In this document: positions 8,473-17,037 of the stretch, piece after piece | Position numbering within the stretch: position 1 is the first letter of the stretch | Layout: the number at the start of each line of letters is the position of its first letter | DNA from: Paraburkholderia phenazinium | GTDB taxonomy: Bacteria; Pseudomonadota; Gammaproteobacteria; Burkholderiales; Burkholderiaceae | DNA length: 64,000 bases | Reading direction: 5' to 3' | Assembly (NCBI RefSeq): GCF_900141745.1 | Contig: NZ_FSRM01000002.1 | Location: forward strand, 2,542,001-2,606,000 | Made by a program: the position numbers and the translations under genes | The notes under the pieces: generated by a model | Database searches by the model: none | What the model was told of the DNA's origin: nothing | Seen by the model: only the letters and a program-made list of their open reading frames with translations

Positions 8473-8793
8473 TCAGAGATCCGTGTTCATGTGCTCGAGA
8501 AACGCCTGGATGACGGGCTCGTTGCGTTTGAAAAACACCCACTGGCCGACCCGCTTCGACGTGACGAGGCCGGCGCGCTGCAATGCGGCCAGGTGCGCCG
8601 ACACGGTGGACTGCGACAGTCCGCAACTCGCGTCGATCTTGCCGGCGCACACGCCGTGATCGAGCGGCAACTCCTGATCGGCGAAGTGCGCTTGCGGGTC
8701 CCGCAGCCGCGCCAGAATCTCGCGGCGGATGGGATTGGCTAGCGCCTTGTGGATCGCGTCGATGTCGATGGTCATCAGTGAGGTTTCAATCAT
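8473..8793 (-). CDS. ArsR family transcriptional regulator
   Basis: A 106-residue winged-helix repressor. 'IHKALANPIRREILARL' is the ArsR helix near the N-terminus and 'CGLSQSTVSAHLAALQRAGLVTSKRVGQWVFFKRN' is the recognition helix and wing. No clear metal-binding CxC pair is seen (single cysteines in 'GVCAG' and 'SCGLS'), so it may sense thiol-reactive electrophiles by those cysteines rather than a metal; that is inference. The start may instead be the ATG at 8775. It is probably co-transcribed with the downstream ene-reductase gene and controlled by the dyad at 8851-8872. Confidence 0.88.
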   Translation of the reverse strand: MIETSLMTIDIDAIHKALANPIRREILARLRDPQAHFADQELPLDHGVCAGKIDASCGLSQSTVSAHLAALQRAGLVTSKRVGQWVFFKRNEPVIQAFLEHMNTDL

Positions 8794-8850
8794 GAACAGC
8801 GGTGCAGGGGCCGAAGCGGGCCGGCATCTGCATCGCAACGGGGCGAATTA

Positions 8851-8872
8851 TATATCGGATATTTGCGATATA
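8851..8872. promoter_or_regulatory. Inverted repeat upstream of arsR (candidate operator)
   Basis: TATATCG (8851-8857) and CGATATA (8866-8872) form a perfect 7-bp inverted repeat with an 8-bp spacer, in an AT-rich patch 58 bp upstream of the arsR start. Position and shape suit an autoregulatory ArsR operator. Confidence 0.6.
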
Positions 8873-9038
8873 CGTCAAGCCACTACTGTTGATGAGGTTG
8901 ATTGACGCCCGCAGATCGGGGGCGCGATGCCACGTATTCGGATACATTGACGGTTCCCATGCTGAGGTTTGATTGGGAATCGTATGAAGCATCGACGAGA
9001 TATGGCTTTTAAATCCTGCATTCGACTGGAGATAAACA

Positions 9039-9359
9039 ATGACCTTTTCACCTTCGAAGAAAATGGCAGTCCTCCTCGCATCGGCCGCACTCATGATCGG
9101 ATCGGCCGCACCTGTGTTCGCCCAAAGCAGCGGGGGCGCTTCGGACAGCGCCGCGGCAGCTGCGCCGGCGACCCCGGCGTCGGCAACCACCAAGGCTCAG
9201 CGAAAGGCGGCGCGCAAGCAGGCGCGGGCGAAGAAAAACGCCGAATTGAAGAAACTGGAGGCGAACGGCTATAACCCATCGCGCAATGATCCGAACTATC
9301 CGACAGACCTGCAGAACGCGGAGAAGAAGGCGGGGGCCGGTCAGGCTGCGAGTCAGTAA
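9039..9359 (+). CDS. DUF4148-like small secreted protein
   Basis: A 106-residue exported protein. Residues 1-28 form a signal peptide (KK, hydrophobic stretch, VFA-Q cleavage). An alanine-rich segment and a lysine/arginine-rich helix (QRKAARKQARAKKNAELKKL) follow, then 'GYNPSRNDPNYPTDLQNAEKKAG', which matches the DUF4148 ending common in Burkholderiaceae ('GY.P...DP.YP.D.Q.AE.K'). Function is unknown for the family. It is a single gene between the arsR unit and a short intergenic stretch. Confidence 0.75.
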   Translation: MTFSPSKKMAVLLASAALMIGSAAPVFAQSSGGASDSAAAAAPATPASATTKAQRKAARKQARAKKNAELKKLEANGYNPSRNDPNYPTDLQNAEKKAGAGQAASQ

Positions 9360-9663
9360 AAGCGGGTAAGGGCGGGCGCGTTGTGCTTCACTTGTGCTTC
9401 ACAACGACGCCTGTTTTAGCACGTGCATCAATCGCCCTTTTTCCTGCGGGCGCTCGGCATGACGCGGACGGAGGGCGAGCGCGCAAGTAGGTGATGGACG
9501 GGTCGTCAAGCGTGGATTAGAGGGAGTAGGGCAGGCGCATGAACGCAACTAACGGTCAAGCCCGCCGGCGCCACCCGAATTCGCGGCGGGCGGGGACGCG
9601 ATCCAAAGCCTCCTCCACCGCGCGAATCTCAGCGGCTACGCAAGATTGCGACAGCTAAGCCAC
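9360..9663. other. Gene-free stretch with a short tandem repeat
   Basis: No supported gene. The 11-base unit TTGTGCTTCAC occurs twice in direct tandem (9381-9391, 9392-9402) shortly after the DUF4148 stop. No terminator with a T-tract is clear. Confidence 0.5.
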
Positions 9664-9897
9664 TCACCGGTTGCCGTCAAGCAGATCTCCGAGCAATTCA
9701 TCGAACGCTGCTTGCGCATCTTCCAGTTCCTGCAGTGCCGCGTCGAAGGTCTGCAGCGCAAATTGCGAGGGGCGCCCCTCGCCGGTGGGCGGAAATTGCG
9801 ACTGCAGGGAAGTGAAAGCCGACTGCACGCGTTGTGTGGCAGTCAGTACGCGCTCCATCGCGCGCGATTCTTCGGCTCGCGCCTGTTCGTGATTCAT
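9664..9897 (-). CDS. Small hypothetical coiled-coil protein
   Basis: A 77-residue acidic helical protein, not recognised. The ATG at 9897 is preferred over 9918 because GGAG lies about nine bases upstream. The sequence is mostly amphipathic helix (AEESRAMERVLTATQRVQSAF, then FDAALQELEDAQAAFDELLGDL), suggesting a helical bundle or a dimerising protein. It sits downstream of the Lrp regulator on the same strand but is separated by about 95 bp. Confidence 0.6.
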   Translation of the reverse strand: MNHEQARAEESRAMERVLTATQRVQSAFTSLQSQFPPTGEGRPSQFALQTFDAALQELEDAQAAFDELLGDLLDGNR

Positions 9898-9992
9898 CGA
9901 GAAAACTCCGTGGTTCATCCGGCGAGAACGTCATGCCGTGCCGTACCGGCGACTATGCCACGACTGGTGGGCGGCGCGCACCATGCCACGGA

Positions 9993-10457
9993 TCAGACGA
10001 ATGGCAGGCCGCCATTGGACTTGATTTCGCGTAGCGACAGCGAAGATTCCACGGACGTCACACCCGGCAGGCTGCGCAGTTCGTCACGCATGAACGTGCC
10101 GTAGTCGTCGAGATCGCGCGCCACCACCTGCAGCACGTAATCTGCGCTGCCCGACACGTTATGACACGTGAGGATGCGGGGAATCGCCTGCACTTCGTGC
10201 TCGAAGCGGGTCGCCACCGCGCGATCGTGCACCGCGAAGCGAACATAAACGAACGCGACTACGCCGAAGCCGAGCGCCGAACGCGACAGCATGGCCCGGT
10301 ACCGCTCGATATAGCCGGCGCTCTCGAGACGCTTTAGCCGACGAGCGCAAGGGGTCTCGCTGAGGCCGACAACCTCGGCCAGCCGGGCGTTGGATATGCG
10401 GCCGTCATTTTGCAGCGCGGCCAGGATCGCGCGGTCGATTTTATCGAGGTCGTCCAT
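9993..10457 (-). CDS. Lrp/AsnC family transcriptional regulator
   Basis: A 154-residue regulator with an N-terminal helix-turn-helix (LDKIDRAILAALQNDGRISNARLAEVVGLSETPCARRLKRLE, residues about 3-45) and a C-terminal RAM/ligand-binding domain (VSGSADYVLQVVARDLDDYGTFM). These proteins sense amino acids. It is transcribed away from a LysE-family exporter whose start is 134 bp distant, a classic regulator/exporter arrangement, so it probably controls that gene in response to an amino acid. Confidence 0.93.
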   Translation of the reverse strand: MDDLDKIDRAILAALQNDGRISNARLAEVVGLSETPCARRLKRLESAGYIERYRAMLSRSALGFGVVAFVYVRFAVHDRAVATRFEHEVQAIPRILTCHNVSGSADYVLQVVARDLDDYGTFMRDELRSLPGVTSVESSLSLREIKSNGGLPFV

Positions 10458-10591
10458 CGAGAGGGGAAAGATCTGCTGGATTCCGGCATGTTAGCGCATT
10501 CCACCAGCGTACTGAGATTCGTCTATGTAAATCGCCAGAAAACCCTCGTACTTCGACAGCAAGATAGAGCCTTGATAAACGTGAGGCTCCT

Positions 10592-11221
10592 ATGATTTCC
10601 GCGCACCTTCTGATCGTCTTCGTCGCTGCATTGCTTATCGTCTACGCGGTGCCAGGGCCGGACATGGCGCTCTTGCTGCAGACAAGCATCGGACGCGGCG
10701 CACGCACCGGATTTGCTACCGCGGGCGGCCTCGGCCTCGCACGGGCGACCCATGTGACCCTGTCGGCGTGCGGGGTCGCGGCGCTGCTGCGTAGCGCGCC
10801 ATGGCTCTATGAGGTGGTGAGGTACGGCGGTGCCGTCTATCTCGCATGGATCGCCGTACAGATTTTCCGCTCGCCGGTGTTCGCGTTGCCCGAGGGCGGC
10901 GTCGCGACGGGTGGGCCGCGGCCGCTGCGGACCGCCTTCGTCAAAGGCCTGCTCACCAATCTGCTGAATCCTAAAGCGCTGCTGTTCTGCTCGGTGCTGC
11001 TGCCGCAGTTCGTGCGGCCGGAAGCAGGGCCGGTCGCGTTGCAGATGATCGAACTTGGCGTGATCCTGGTCGCTATCGGCGCATGTTTCGACATAGCCTG
11101 TGCGATTGGCGCTGCGCGTATTGCAGGCTGGATGCGCTCGCATCCTCTCGCGCAAACACTGCAGCGCTGGACGTTCTCCGCTGCCTTGATCGGTTTCGCG
11201 TTGCGTCTGTCGCTTGACTAG
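10592..11221 (+). CDS. LysE/RhtB family amino-acid exporter
   Basis: A 209-residue inner-membrane exporter. The N-terminal 'VYAVPGPDMALLLQTSIGRGARTGFATAGGLGLA' is the LysE/RhtB signature (PGP.....SI..G...G...A.G...G), and 'AFVKGLLTNLLNPKALLFCSVLLPQFV' is the conserved central NPK motif. Six helices are expected. GAGG precedes the ATG. Divergent from the Lrp-type gene, which is probably its regulator. The amino acid exported is unknown. Confidence 0.93.
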   Translation: MISAHLLIVFVAALLIVYAVPGPDMALLLQTSIGRGARTGFATAGGLGLARATHVTLSACGVAALLRSAPWLYEVVRYGGAVYLAWIAVQIFRSPVFALPEGGVATGGPRPLRTAFVKGLLTNLLNPKALLFCSVLLPQFVRPEAGPVALQMIELGVILVAIGACFDIACAIGAARIAGWMRSHPLAQTLQRWTFSAALIGFALRLSLD

Positions 11222-11358
11222 CCGCGCGTACGCCATTGATTGCACATGGCCGGGGTGCCGTGAGTGAGGTGATTATGTTAATAAAGGCGATAGACTCGAG
11301 CGCGCCTCGCGCGCCGTGGTCTGTCCATAACCAATCACCATCAAAACCTCGCCGTTGA

Positions 11359-11679
11359 ATGAAGACCTTTCTGCTGTACGTCCTGACCGCCGTCGCCGAG
11401 ATTCTCGGCTGCTATCTGCCGTGGCGCTGGCTGAAAGAGGGCGGCTCCGCATGGCTGCTCATACCCGGCGCGCTCAGTCTTGCCGCGTTTGCGTGGCTGT
11501 TGACGTTGCATGGCGCGGCCGCCGGCCGTGTGTATGCCGCTTACGGCGGTGTGTACGTCGCGGTGGCGATCTTGTGGCTGTGGTGCGTCGAGCAGGTGCG
11601 GCCAACACTCTGGGATCTGGCCGGAGTCGCGTTCACGCTGGCTGGGATGGGGATCATCGCATTCCAGCCGCGTGTTTGA
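11359..11679 (+). CDS. YnfA/UPF0060 family membrane protein
   Basis: A 106-residue four-helix membrane protein with the full UPF0060 pattern: '[18 protein letters not shown]' variant in helix 1, '[23 protein letters not shown]' in helix 3, and '[20 protein letters not shown]' at the end. The family resembles small multidrug transporters and has been linked to efflux in enterobacteria; a role here is not shown by context. Single-gene unit closed by a hairpin at 11717-11751. Confidence 0.93.
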   Translation: MKTFLLYVLTAVAEILGCYLPWRWLKEGGSAWLLIPGALSLAAFAWLLTLHGAAAGRVYAAYGGVYVAVAILWLWCVEQVRPTLWDLAGVAFTLAGMGIIAFQPRV

Positions 11680-11716
11680 GTGCGCGGCCGGCACGACTTT
11701 CTATGCCGTGTGAGTA

Positions 11717-11751
11717 GCTGCCTGGCACGCCTGACGCTCCGCCCAGGCAGC
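11717..11751. terminator. Bidirectional hairpin between convergent genes
   Basis: GCTGCCTGG (11717-11725) pairs with CCAGGCAGC (11743-11751). It lies between the convergent ynfA-like and DUF1993 genes; no T-tract. Confidence 0.5.
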
Positions 11752-11781
11752 CCCTTCACCGGCTGACTCTAACAACTGGCG

Positions 11782-12288
11782 TTATCGTGCGCCGAGATAG
11801 TCGAGTTTGCCGAGTTCGACGCCGTTGTGACGCAGGATGTCATACGTCGTCGTGACGTGAAAATAGAAATTCGGCAACACGAACTGCAGCAGATAGTTGA
11901 GGCCTGTGAACTCAACCGGCCCGTGGCGCATTTTCAGCGTGACGGTGCGTTCTTCCGAGCCGTCGATCTGCGCCGCATTGAATTCCTTCAGGTAATCAAT
12001 CGTTTTCTGGATACGAGCCTGCAGCTCTTCGAACGTCACCTCGACGTCGTCGTACTTGGGCGGCTCCACGCCAGCGAGACGTGCGGCGCAGCCCTTGGCT
12101 GTGTCGGTCGCGATATAGACCTGACGCACGAGCGGCAGCATGTCCGGGAAGAGCCGGGCGCTGACAAAAATTGACGGGTCGATCTGCTTTTCTGCCGCGT
12201 GCGCCTCGGCCTTGCCGAGAATGCTTTGCAGGCAGGTCAGACCGCGCACCAGCACGGGCACGGAGGCTTGATACATCGAAATTGACAT
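11782..12288 (-). CDS. DUF1993 domain protein
   Basis: A 168-residue cytosolic protein of the DUF1993 family, related in fold to the DinB-like four-helix bundles. Family features: N-terminal 'YQASVPVLVRGLTCLQSIL', 'LFPDMLPLVRQVYIATDTAKGCAARLAG', and 'HVTTTYDILRHNGVELGKLDYLG' at the C-terminus. The start at 12288 follows family length; the open frame to 12654 contains no family-like sequence. Biochemical role unknown. Divergent from the sedolisin gene across a 307-bp gap. Confidence 0.85.
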   Translation of the reverse strand: MSISMYQASVPVLVRGLTCLQSILGKAEAHAAEKQIDPSIFVSARLFPDMLPLVRQVYIATDTAKGCAARLAGVEPPKYDDVEVTFEELQARIQKTIDYLKEFNAAQIDGSEERTVTLKMRHGPVEFTGLNYLLQFVLPNFYFHVTTTYDILRHNGVELGKLDYLGAR

Positions 12289-12595
12289 GGAACTTTCCCC
12301 TGATTCGCTCAGATTCTCTGACGCACGTGCGGGATTGCCGCACGAGACAACGTAACGACTGGTTCGCCGCTGCAGCATCATAGCGCGGCCCGCGTGACGC
12401 ATCCAGGACATAGCCATCCGGACAACTGTTGCGCGCGCTGGAACTGTGTTCGAATGGATCTGTCGGACGGCTTGATGATGTCCATGCAACCAGAACCCTG
12501 CGCGGGTTGCGCTGCAACCTGAATGTGTCACGAGGCGCATGCCCGCCGGGACCAACGCGCAGCCGCACGGCGGCGCACCGAGGAGTATCGAAACT
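12289..12595. other. Divergent intergenic region, DUF1993/sedolisin
   Basis: No supported gene. It must hold promoters for the two divergent genes; a GAGGAG ribosome-binding site at 12580-12585 serves the sedolisin. No clear operator seen. Confidence 0.5.
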
Positions 12596-14152
12596 ATGGC
12601 CAAGCATCCCCTGCAAGGAAGTGAGCGCACGGTAGCGGAAGGTTCAAAACTCATCGGGCAATGCGATCCGGCTGAACGGATCGAAGTCCACGTCGTCCTG
12701 CGCCGTCACGCGCAGGAGCAATTCGACGCGTTGATCGCCAGGATCGAAGCGGGCGACTCCAGCGTCAAGCCTTTATCACGCGAAGCCTTCGCCAAAGAGT
12801 TCGGTGCTGCGGCGGAAGATATCGAGAAGGTCAAGGCCTTCGCAGCACAATCGGGCCTGACCGTGGAGCGTGAGAATCCCGCTGCCCGCACTATTGTGCT
12901 TTCCGGCACCATTGCGCAGTTTCAGGCCGCCTTCGACGTCGAGTTGCATCATTACGAGCATCAATCAATCGGCCAGTATCGCGGCCGAACCGGCGTCATC
13001 AGCTTGCCCGGCAACCTTGCGAACGTCGTGACAGCCGTGCTCGGGCTCGATAACCGGCCGCAGGCGCGTCCGCATTTCCGCATCCGGCCGCCGATCCGTT
13101 CCGCCAATGCACAAGCCTCGGGTGCGTTCACACCGCTGCAGGTCGCGGCGCTGTATCAATACCCGCAAGGCGACGGTAGCGGCCAGTGCGTCGGCATTAT
13201 CGAGCTTGGCGGCGGCTATGAGACGTCCGATCTGAGCACCTATTTTTCGAATCTCGGCGTGACTGCGCCTACCGTGGTCGCGGTGAGTGTCGACAAAGGC
13301 AAGAACAAGCCCACCGGCGACGCGAGCGGTCCGGACGGCGAGGTGTCGCTCGATATCGAGGTGGTCGGTGCAATCGCCCCAGGCGCGAAAATCGCGGTCT
13401 ATTTCACGCCCAATACCGACACCGGTTTTATCGACGCCGTGAGCAACGCGGTTCACGACACGACCAACAAACCGTCGGTCATCTCGATCAGTTGGGGCGG
13501 CCCGGAGTCGTCATGGACAGCGCAGTCGCAGCAGGCGTTCAACAGCGTGCTGCAATCCGCAGCAACCATGGGCGTGACAGTTTGCGTGGCCTCCGGCGAT
13601 AGCGGTTCGAGCGACGGCACGAGTGGCAATGTGGTCGATTTTCCCGCCTCGAGTCCGTACGTGCTGACATGCGGCGGGACCAAGCTGACGGCCTCGGGAA
13701 CAAAGATCTCCCAGGAGGTGGTGTGGAACGACGGTAGCCAGGGCGGCGCAAGCGGTGGCGGTGTGAGTACCGCATTTCCCGTCCCGACCTGGCAAGAGGG
13801 TTTGTCTTCCACGAATGCATCCGGTGCGAAGACGGCATTGACAGGGCGTGGCGTGCCCGACGTAGCGGGAGACGCGTCGCCGGAGACCGGCTATGACGTG
13901 CTGATCGATGGGTCCCAAACGGTAGTGGGCGGCACGAGCGCGGTGGCGCCGCTGTGGGCCGCGCTGATTGCCCGCATCAACGCGGCTAACGGTTCGCCAG
14001 TCGGCTTCGTCAATCCGAAGCTGTATGCCGCGACGAGCGCGTTTAACGACATCACGCAAGGCAACAACGGCTCGTATGCTGCTTCGGCGGGCTGGGATGC
14101 GTGTACCGGACTTGGCAGCCCCAATGGTCAGAAGATCGCTGCGGCACTATAG
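12596..14152 (+). CDS. S53 family peptidase (sedolisin/kumamolisin type)
   Basis: A 518-residue acid serine-carboxyl protease precursor. Residues about 15-150 form the pro-domain (QCDPAERIEVHVVLRR..., 'LSGTIAQFQAAFDVELHHYEH'), and the mature domain starts near residue 175. The catalytic residues are all visible with family spacing: Glu249 and Asp253 (DGEVSLDIE), oxyanion Asp335 (ASGDSG) and Ser448 (GGTSAVAP). The calcium site is present near Asp485 (FNDIT) and 'AGWDACTGLGSPNG'. GAGGAG lies ten bases before the ATG. No classical signal peptide is seen, as in kumamolisin. An S10 carboxypeptidase follows after 154 bp, suggesting a pair of acid proteases. Confidence 0.95.
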   Translation: MAKHPLQGSERTVAEGSKLIGQCDPAERIEVHVVLRRHAQEQFDALIARIEAGDSSVKPLSREAFAKEFGAAAEDIEKVKAFAAQSGLTVERENPAARTIVLSGTIAQFQAAFDVELHHYEHQSIGQYRGRTGVISLPGNLANVVTAVLGLDNRPQARPHFRIRPPIRSANAQASGAFTPLQVAALYQYPQGDGSGQCVGIIELGGGYETSDLSTYFSNLGVTAPTVVAVSVDKGKNKPTGDASGPDGEVSLDIEVVGAIAPGAKIAVYFTPNTDTGFIDAVSNAVHDTTNKPSVISISWGGPESSWTAQSQQAFNSVLQSAATMGVTVCVASGDSGSSDGTSGNVVDFPASSPYVLTCGGTKLTASGTKISQEVVWNDGSQGGASGGGVSTAFPVPTWQEGLSSTNASGAKTALTGRGVPDVAGDASPETGYDVLIDGSQTVVGGTSAVAPLWAALIARINAANGSPVGFVNPKLYAATSAFNDITQGNNGSYAASAGWDACTGLGSPNGQKIAAAL

Positions 14153-14162
14153 TCTGTAGTCT

Positions 14163-14200
14163 CGCAAGCACGCGCCCGATGAACCTGGCGTGTGCTTGCG
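14163..14200 (+). terminator. Hairpin after the sedolisin gene
   Basis: CGCAAGCAC (14163-14171) pairs with GTGCTTGCG (14192-14200), followed by GTGTTGTTGTTG. Ten bases after the stop codon, so a likely terminator or 3' stabiliser. Confidence 0.6.
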
Positions 14201-14306
14201 GTGTTGTTGTTGCGAAGGTTATTGCAAAGAAGGTGGTGCGTGGTTCGAGACAGCGTCCGTATGACGCCTAGATGACGAAAATGACGTAAAACGAGATGGA
14301 GCGATC

Positions 14307-15962
14307 ATGACCAACACCGAGTCAGCTTCCGGCAGTCCGCAGTCGTCCCACAATTCTCATGCTGCTCCCGCCAAGGCGGCCACGACCGCGGCGCACAAGT
14401 CAGGAGATCAACCGTTTTTCGATCCTGTTGCCTATGGCAACGGACCTAACGATTCCGTCACCGATACCACCGAGAATGCTGCGATCACGAAGCATTCGAT
14501 TGTGATCGGCGGTCGCAAGATTGCCTACACCGCGACGGCGGGTCACCTGGTGACAGTGGATCCGAGCAGCTCGGTACCCAACGCCAAGATGTTCTACGTG
14601 GCTTTCACGGAGGACAACCAGAAGGAAGAAACGCGCCCGGTTACCTTTTTCTACAATGGCGGCCCGGGGTCGTCATCGGTATTCGTGCTGCTCGGCTCGT
14701 TTGCGCCGCGCCGTATCAAGACGGCAATGCCGAGTTTCACGCCGCCCGCACCCTATACGCTGGAAGACAATCCCGATAGCCTGCTCGACAAAAGCGATCT
14801 GGTTTTTATCAATCCCATCGGCACGGGGTATTCGGCGGCAATCGCGCCCAGCACGAACCGCAATTTCTGGGGCGTCGATCAGGATGCCACCTCGATCAAG
14901 CAGTTCATCAAGCGCTTTCTGACGAAGAACAACCGCTGGAATTCGCCGAAGTATCTTTACGGTGAATCGTACGGTACGGCCCGCAGCTGCGTGCTGGCCT
15001 ATATGCTGCACGAAGATGGCGTCGATCTGAACGGCATTACGCTGCAGTCGTCGATACTCGACTACACGCAGTCCGGCAATCCGGTCGGCGCCTTGCCGAC
15101 GGCCGCCGCGGATGCGTGGTATCACAAGAAGCTCGGCGTTGCGCCCACTCCGACCGATCTCGGCGCGTTCGCCGAGGAGGTCGCCCAGTTCTCGCGCACG
15201 GACTATCTCGCCGCCTTGCGCAAGGTGCCCGCCACGGATGCGGCGACAGTCGAGAAGCTGAGCGAATACACCGGCATCGACAAGGCGACGCTGCTCGCAT
15301 GGAGCCTCGACATTGCGGCTTATGACAGCCGTGGCAACTCGCTGTTTCTGACCACGCTGCTGAAATCGAAGGGGCTTGCGCTCGGGGAATATGACGGCCG
15401 GGTGACCGCGATCGAAACCGGCATCGCGGGGAAAATCGACCCGAACTCGGGCGGCAACGACCCGACCATGACGGCAGTGACAGGCGTCTACACAAGCATG
15501 TGGAACGTCTATCTCAACGAGCAGTTGCTCTATACGTCGAATTCGGCGTTCACGGATCTGAACGACCAGGCGTTCCAGTACTGGGACTTCAGCCATATCG
15601 ATCCGACCGGCGCGCAAAAGGGCGTGGACGCGAAGGGCAACGTGATTCTGTACACCGCGGGCGATCTTGCTGCGGTCATGGCGCTCAATGTGGACCTGAA
15701 GGTGTTGTCGGCGAACGGCTTCTTCGATTTCGTCACGCCGTTTTACCAGACCGTGATCGATCTGCAGAAGATGCCGCTCGTCAGCCCGCAGGTGCGTCAG
15801 AACCTGTCCGCGCGTTTCTATCCCTCTGGGCATATGGTCTATCTCGACGGCGCTTCGCGTACGGCGCTGAAAGCGGATCTGGCCAGGATGTATGAGGCAA
15901 CGGTGTCGAACACAGCCGCGGTGGCCAGGATTCGCGACTTGCAGGCTCGCAGGCCGAGCTAG
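14307..15962 (+). CDS. S10 family serine carboxypeptidase
   Basis: A 551-residue alpha/beta-hydrolase of the carboxypeptidase Y family, which removes C-terminal amino acids at acid pH. Seen: oxyanion region 'FFYNGGPGSSSVF' (residues about 114-126), 'LVFINPIGTGYS', the nucleophile motif YGESYGTARS (Ser221), 'LSANGFFDFVTPF' carrying the catalytic Asp, and 'ARFYPSGHMVYLDG' carrying the catalytic His. The first 35 residues are Ser/Ala/His-rich and disordered-looking with no obvious signal peptide. S10 enzymes are less common in bacteria than in eukaryotes; pairing with the upstream sedolisin suggests joint breakdown of peptides in acid surroundings (inference). Confidence 0.92.
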   Translation: MTNTESASGSPQSSHNSHAAPAKAATTAAHKSGDQPFFDPVAYGNGPNDSVTDTTENAAITKHSIVIGGRKIAYTATAGHLVTVDPSSSVPNAKMFYVAFTEDNQKEETRPVTFFYNGGPGSSSVFVLLGSFAPRRIKTAMPSFTPPAPYTLEDNPDSLLDKSDLVFINPIGTGYSAAIAPSTNRNFWGVDQDATSIKQFIKRFLTKNNRWNSPKYLYGESYGTARSCVLAYMLHEDGVDLNGITLQSSILDYTQSGNPVGALPTAAADAWYHKKLGVAPTPTDLGAFAEEVAQFSRTDYLAALRKVPATDAATVEKLSEYTGIDKATLLAWSLDIAAYDSRGNSLFLTTLLKSKGLALGEYDGRVTAIETGIAGKIDPNSGGNDPTMTAVTGVYTSMWNVYLNEQLLYTSNSAFTDLNDQAFQYWDFSHIDPTGAQKGVDAKGNVILYTAGDLAAVMALNVDLKVLSANGFFDFVTPFYQTVIDLQKMPLVSPQVRQNLSARFYPSGHMVYLDGASRTALKADLARMYEATVSNTAAVARIRDLQARRPS

Positions 15963-15969
15963 GCGGTTT

Positions 15970-16002
15970 CGGCGCTGACCAGGTGCTTGCCGGTCAGCGC
16001 CG
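15970..16002 (+). terminator. Terminator after the S10 peptidase gene
   Basis: CGGCGCTGACC (15970-15980) pairs perfectly with GGTCAGCGCCG (15992-16002), followed by ATTTTCC. It starts eight bases past the stop codon. Confidence 0.7.
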
Positions 16003-16082
16003 ATTTTCCACCGCGATACCGAGTGTGCTTTAATTGCCCTGCGAATTTAACCATTCCGCGCCAAGGCCTGGCGCGCCACCGA

Positions 16083-16697
16083 ATGAATCAAGGAAAGGCA
16101 GGCAGACGTGGCGGATCGCTGCGCAGTAGACAATTTCATATTTTGCGCGCGCTGAAAGGCGCCTATGACAGTCGTGCCGCCTGGGTATTGCGTCTGGGCG
16201 CGGTGGTGGTGTTCGGTGCGCTTGCGGGACTGCGCACCGGCGAGGCGGCCGCGCAGGACGCCACCATGCTGGATGAGCGCGTCACCCAGCAATCGATTGC
16301 CGATACGATCTGCCGCCCGGATTATGCGGACGCCGTGTCGCCTCCGTTCGATGTGATGATGCAGCACAAGGCCCATCTGCTCGCCGAGCGCGGTATCGAT
16401 ACGGACGCCGGGGCCGACTATGCGATCGACCGCCGCGTGCCGGTCCTGCTTGGCGGTTCGCCCGATGCGCCCGCCAATCTCGATCTGCTGCCGTGGGCCG
16501 GGACGAGTGGCGAGCGTCGCAAGGCACGTTTCGTCGTGCATCTCAAACGGTGCGTGTGCGAAGGCAAGATGAGCCTGAGCGTCGCGCAGGCTGCCATTGT
16601 CGGCAACTGGTCTGCCGCGTATGCGGGATTCGGCCGGGACTCGTGCGATGTGAGCGGTCTCAACGTCGCGACCGGCACCCGCGATAGCGAGCCCTGA
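16083..16697 (+). CDS. Hypothetical exported protein with HNH-like 'D..VP..LGG' region
   Basis: A 204-residue protein whose family I cannot name. A basic N-terminus is followed by a hydrophobic segment (WVLRLGAVVVFGALAGL, residues about 34-50) ending near an A-X-A site (EAAAQ), so it is probably exported or anchored. The C-terminal half 'ADYAIDRRVPVLLGGSPDAPANLDLLPW' followed by 'LKRCVCEGKMSLSVAQAAIVGNWSAAY' resembles a family of small HNH-nuclease-like proteins ('DH.IPLELGG....NLW' then 'VC.G...L..AQ..I..DW'), but the expected His after Asp is Arg, so nuclease activity is doubtful. The start is uncertain; the frame is open from 15987. Confidence 0.6.
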   Translation: MNQGKAGRRGGSLRSRQFHILRALKGAYDSRAAWVLRLGAVVVFGALAGLRTGEAAAQDATMLDERVTQQSIADTICRPDYADAVSPPFDVMMQHKAHLLAERGIDTDAGADYAIDRRVPVLLGGSPDAPANLDLLPWAGTSGERRKARFVVHLKRCVCEGKMSLSVAQAAIVGNWSAAYAGFGRDSCDVSGLNVATGTRDSEP

Positions 16698-16721
16698 CGC
16701 ACCGCTCGCACGATGCGTCAG
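16692..16721 (+). terminator. Hairpin overlapping a stop codon
   Basis: CCTGACGCA (16692-16700) pairs with TGCGTCAGG (16713-16721); the TGA stop of the preceding gene (16695-16697) lies in the left arm. Confidence 0.5.
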
Positions 16722-17037
16722 GCCGGCTACTTCTCCCTCCCGCTTTCCCCCGTTCTTCTGTGCGCCTGGCCCAAAAACGTTGCGGTTGGGCCAAACAGCG
16801 CGTGTATAGGTATTTTTGTTTGCGTTTATTCAGGTACAGTGCATTGGTGGCTTTTGACAACGTCCGTAATGACCGATACCCGTCAACAGTTTATTTCGCT
16901 TTCCAGCGTGATCCGGTCAGCATGACTGCTGGCGGGATAGCGGGAATCGAACTTGCTCATAGCAACGTGTGGTATTGGATTTGCGAGCGCTTCTGTCTAT
17001 CCTGGTAACAGGACGAAACTCGAAGGGGAGATTTCAA
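16698..17037. other. Intergenic region before the microprotein-RRM pair
   Basis: About 340 bp with locally lower GC. It holds the hairpin at 16692-16721 and, at its end, the strong ribosome-binding site GAAGGGGAG (17021-17029) for the small gene at 17038. The open frames here have no support from codon use or ribosome sites. Confidence 0.5.

Noticed and set aside
9381..9402. Tandem 11-bp repeat as a possible CRISPR or phase-variable element
   Set aside because: Only two copies with no spacers and not within a gene; kept only as a note on the gene-free stretch.
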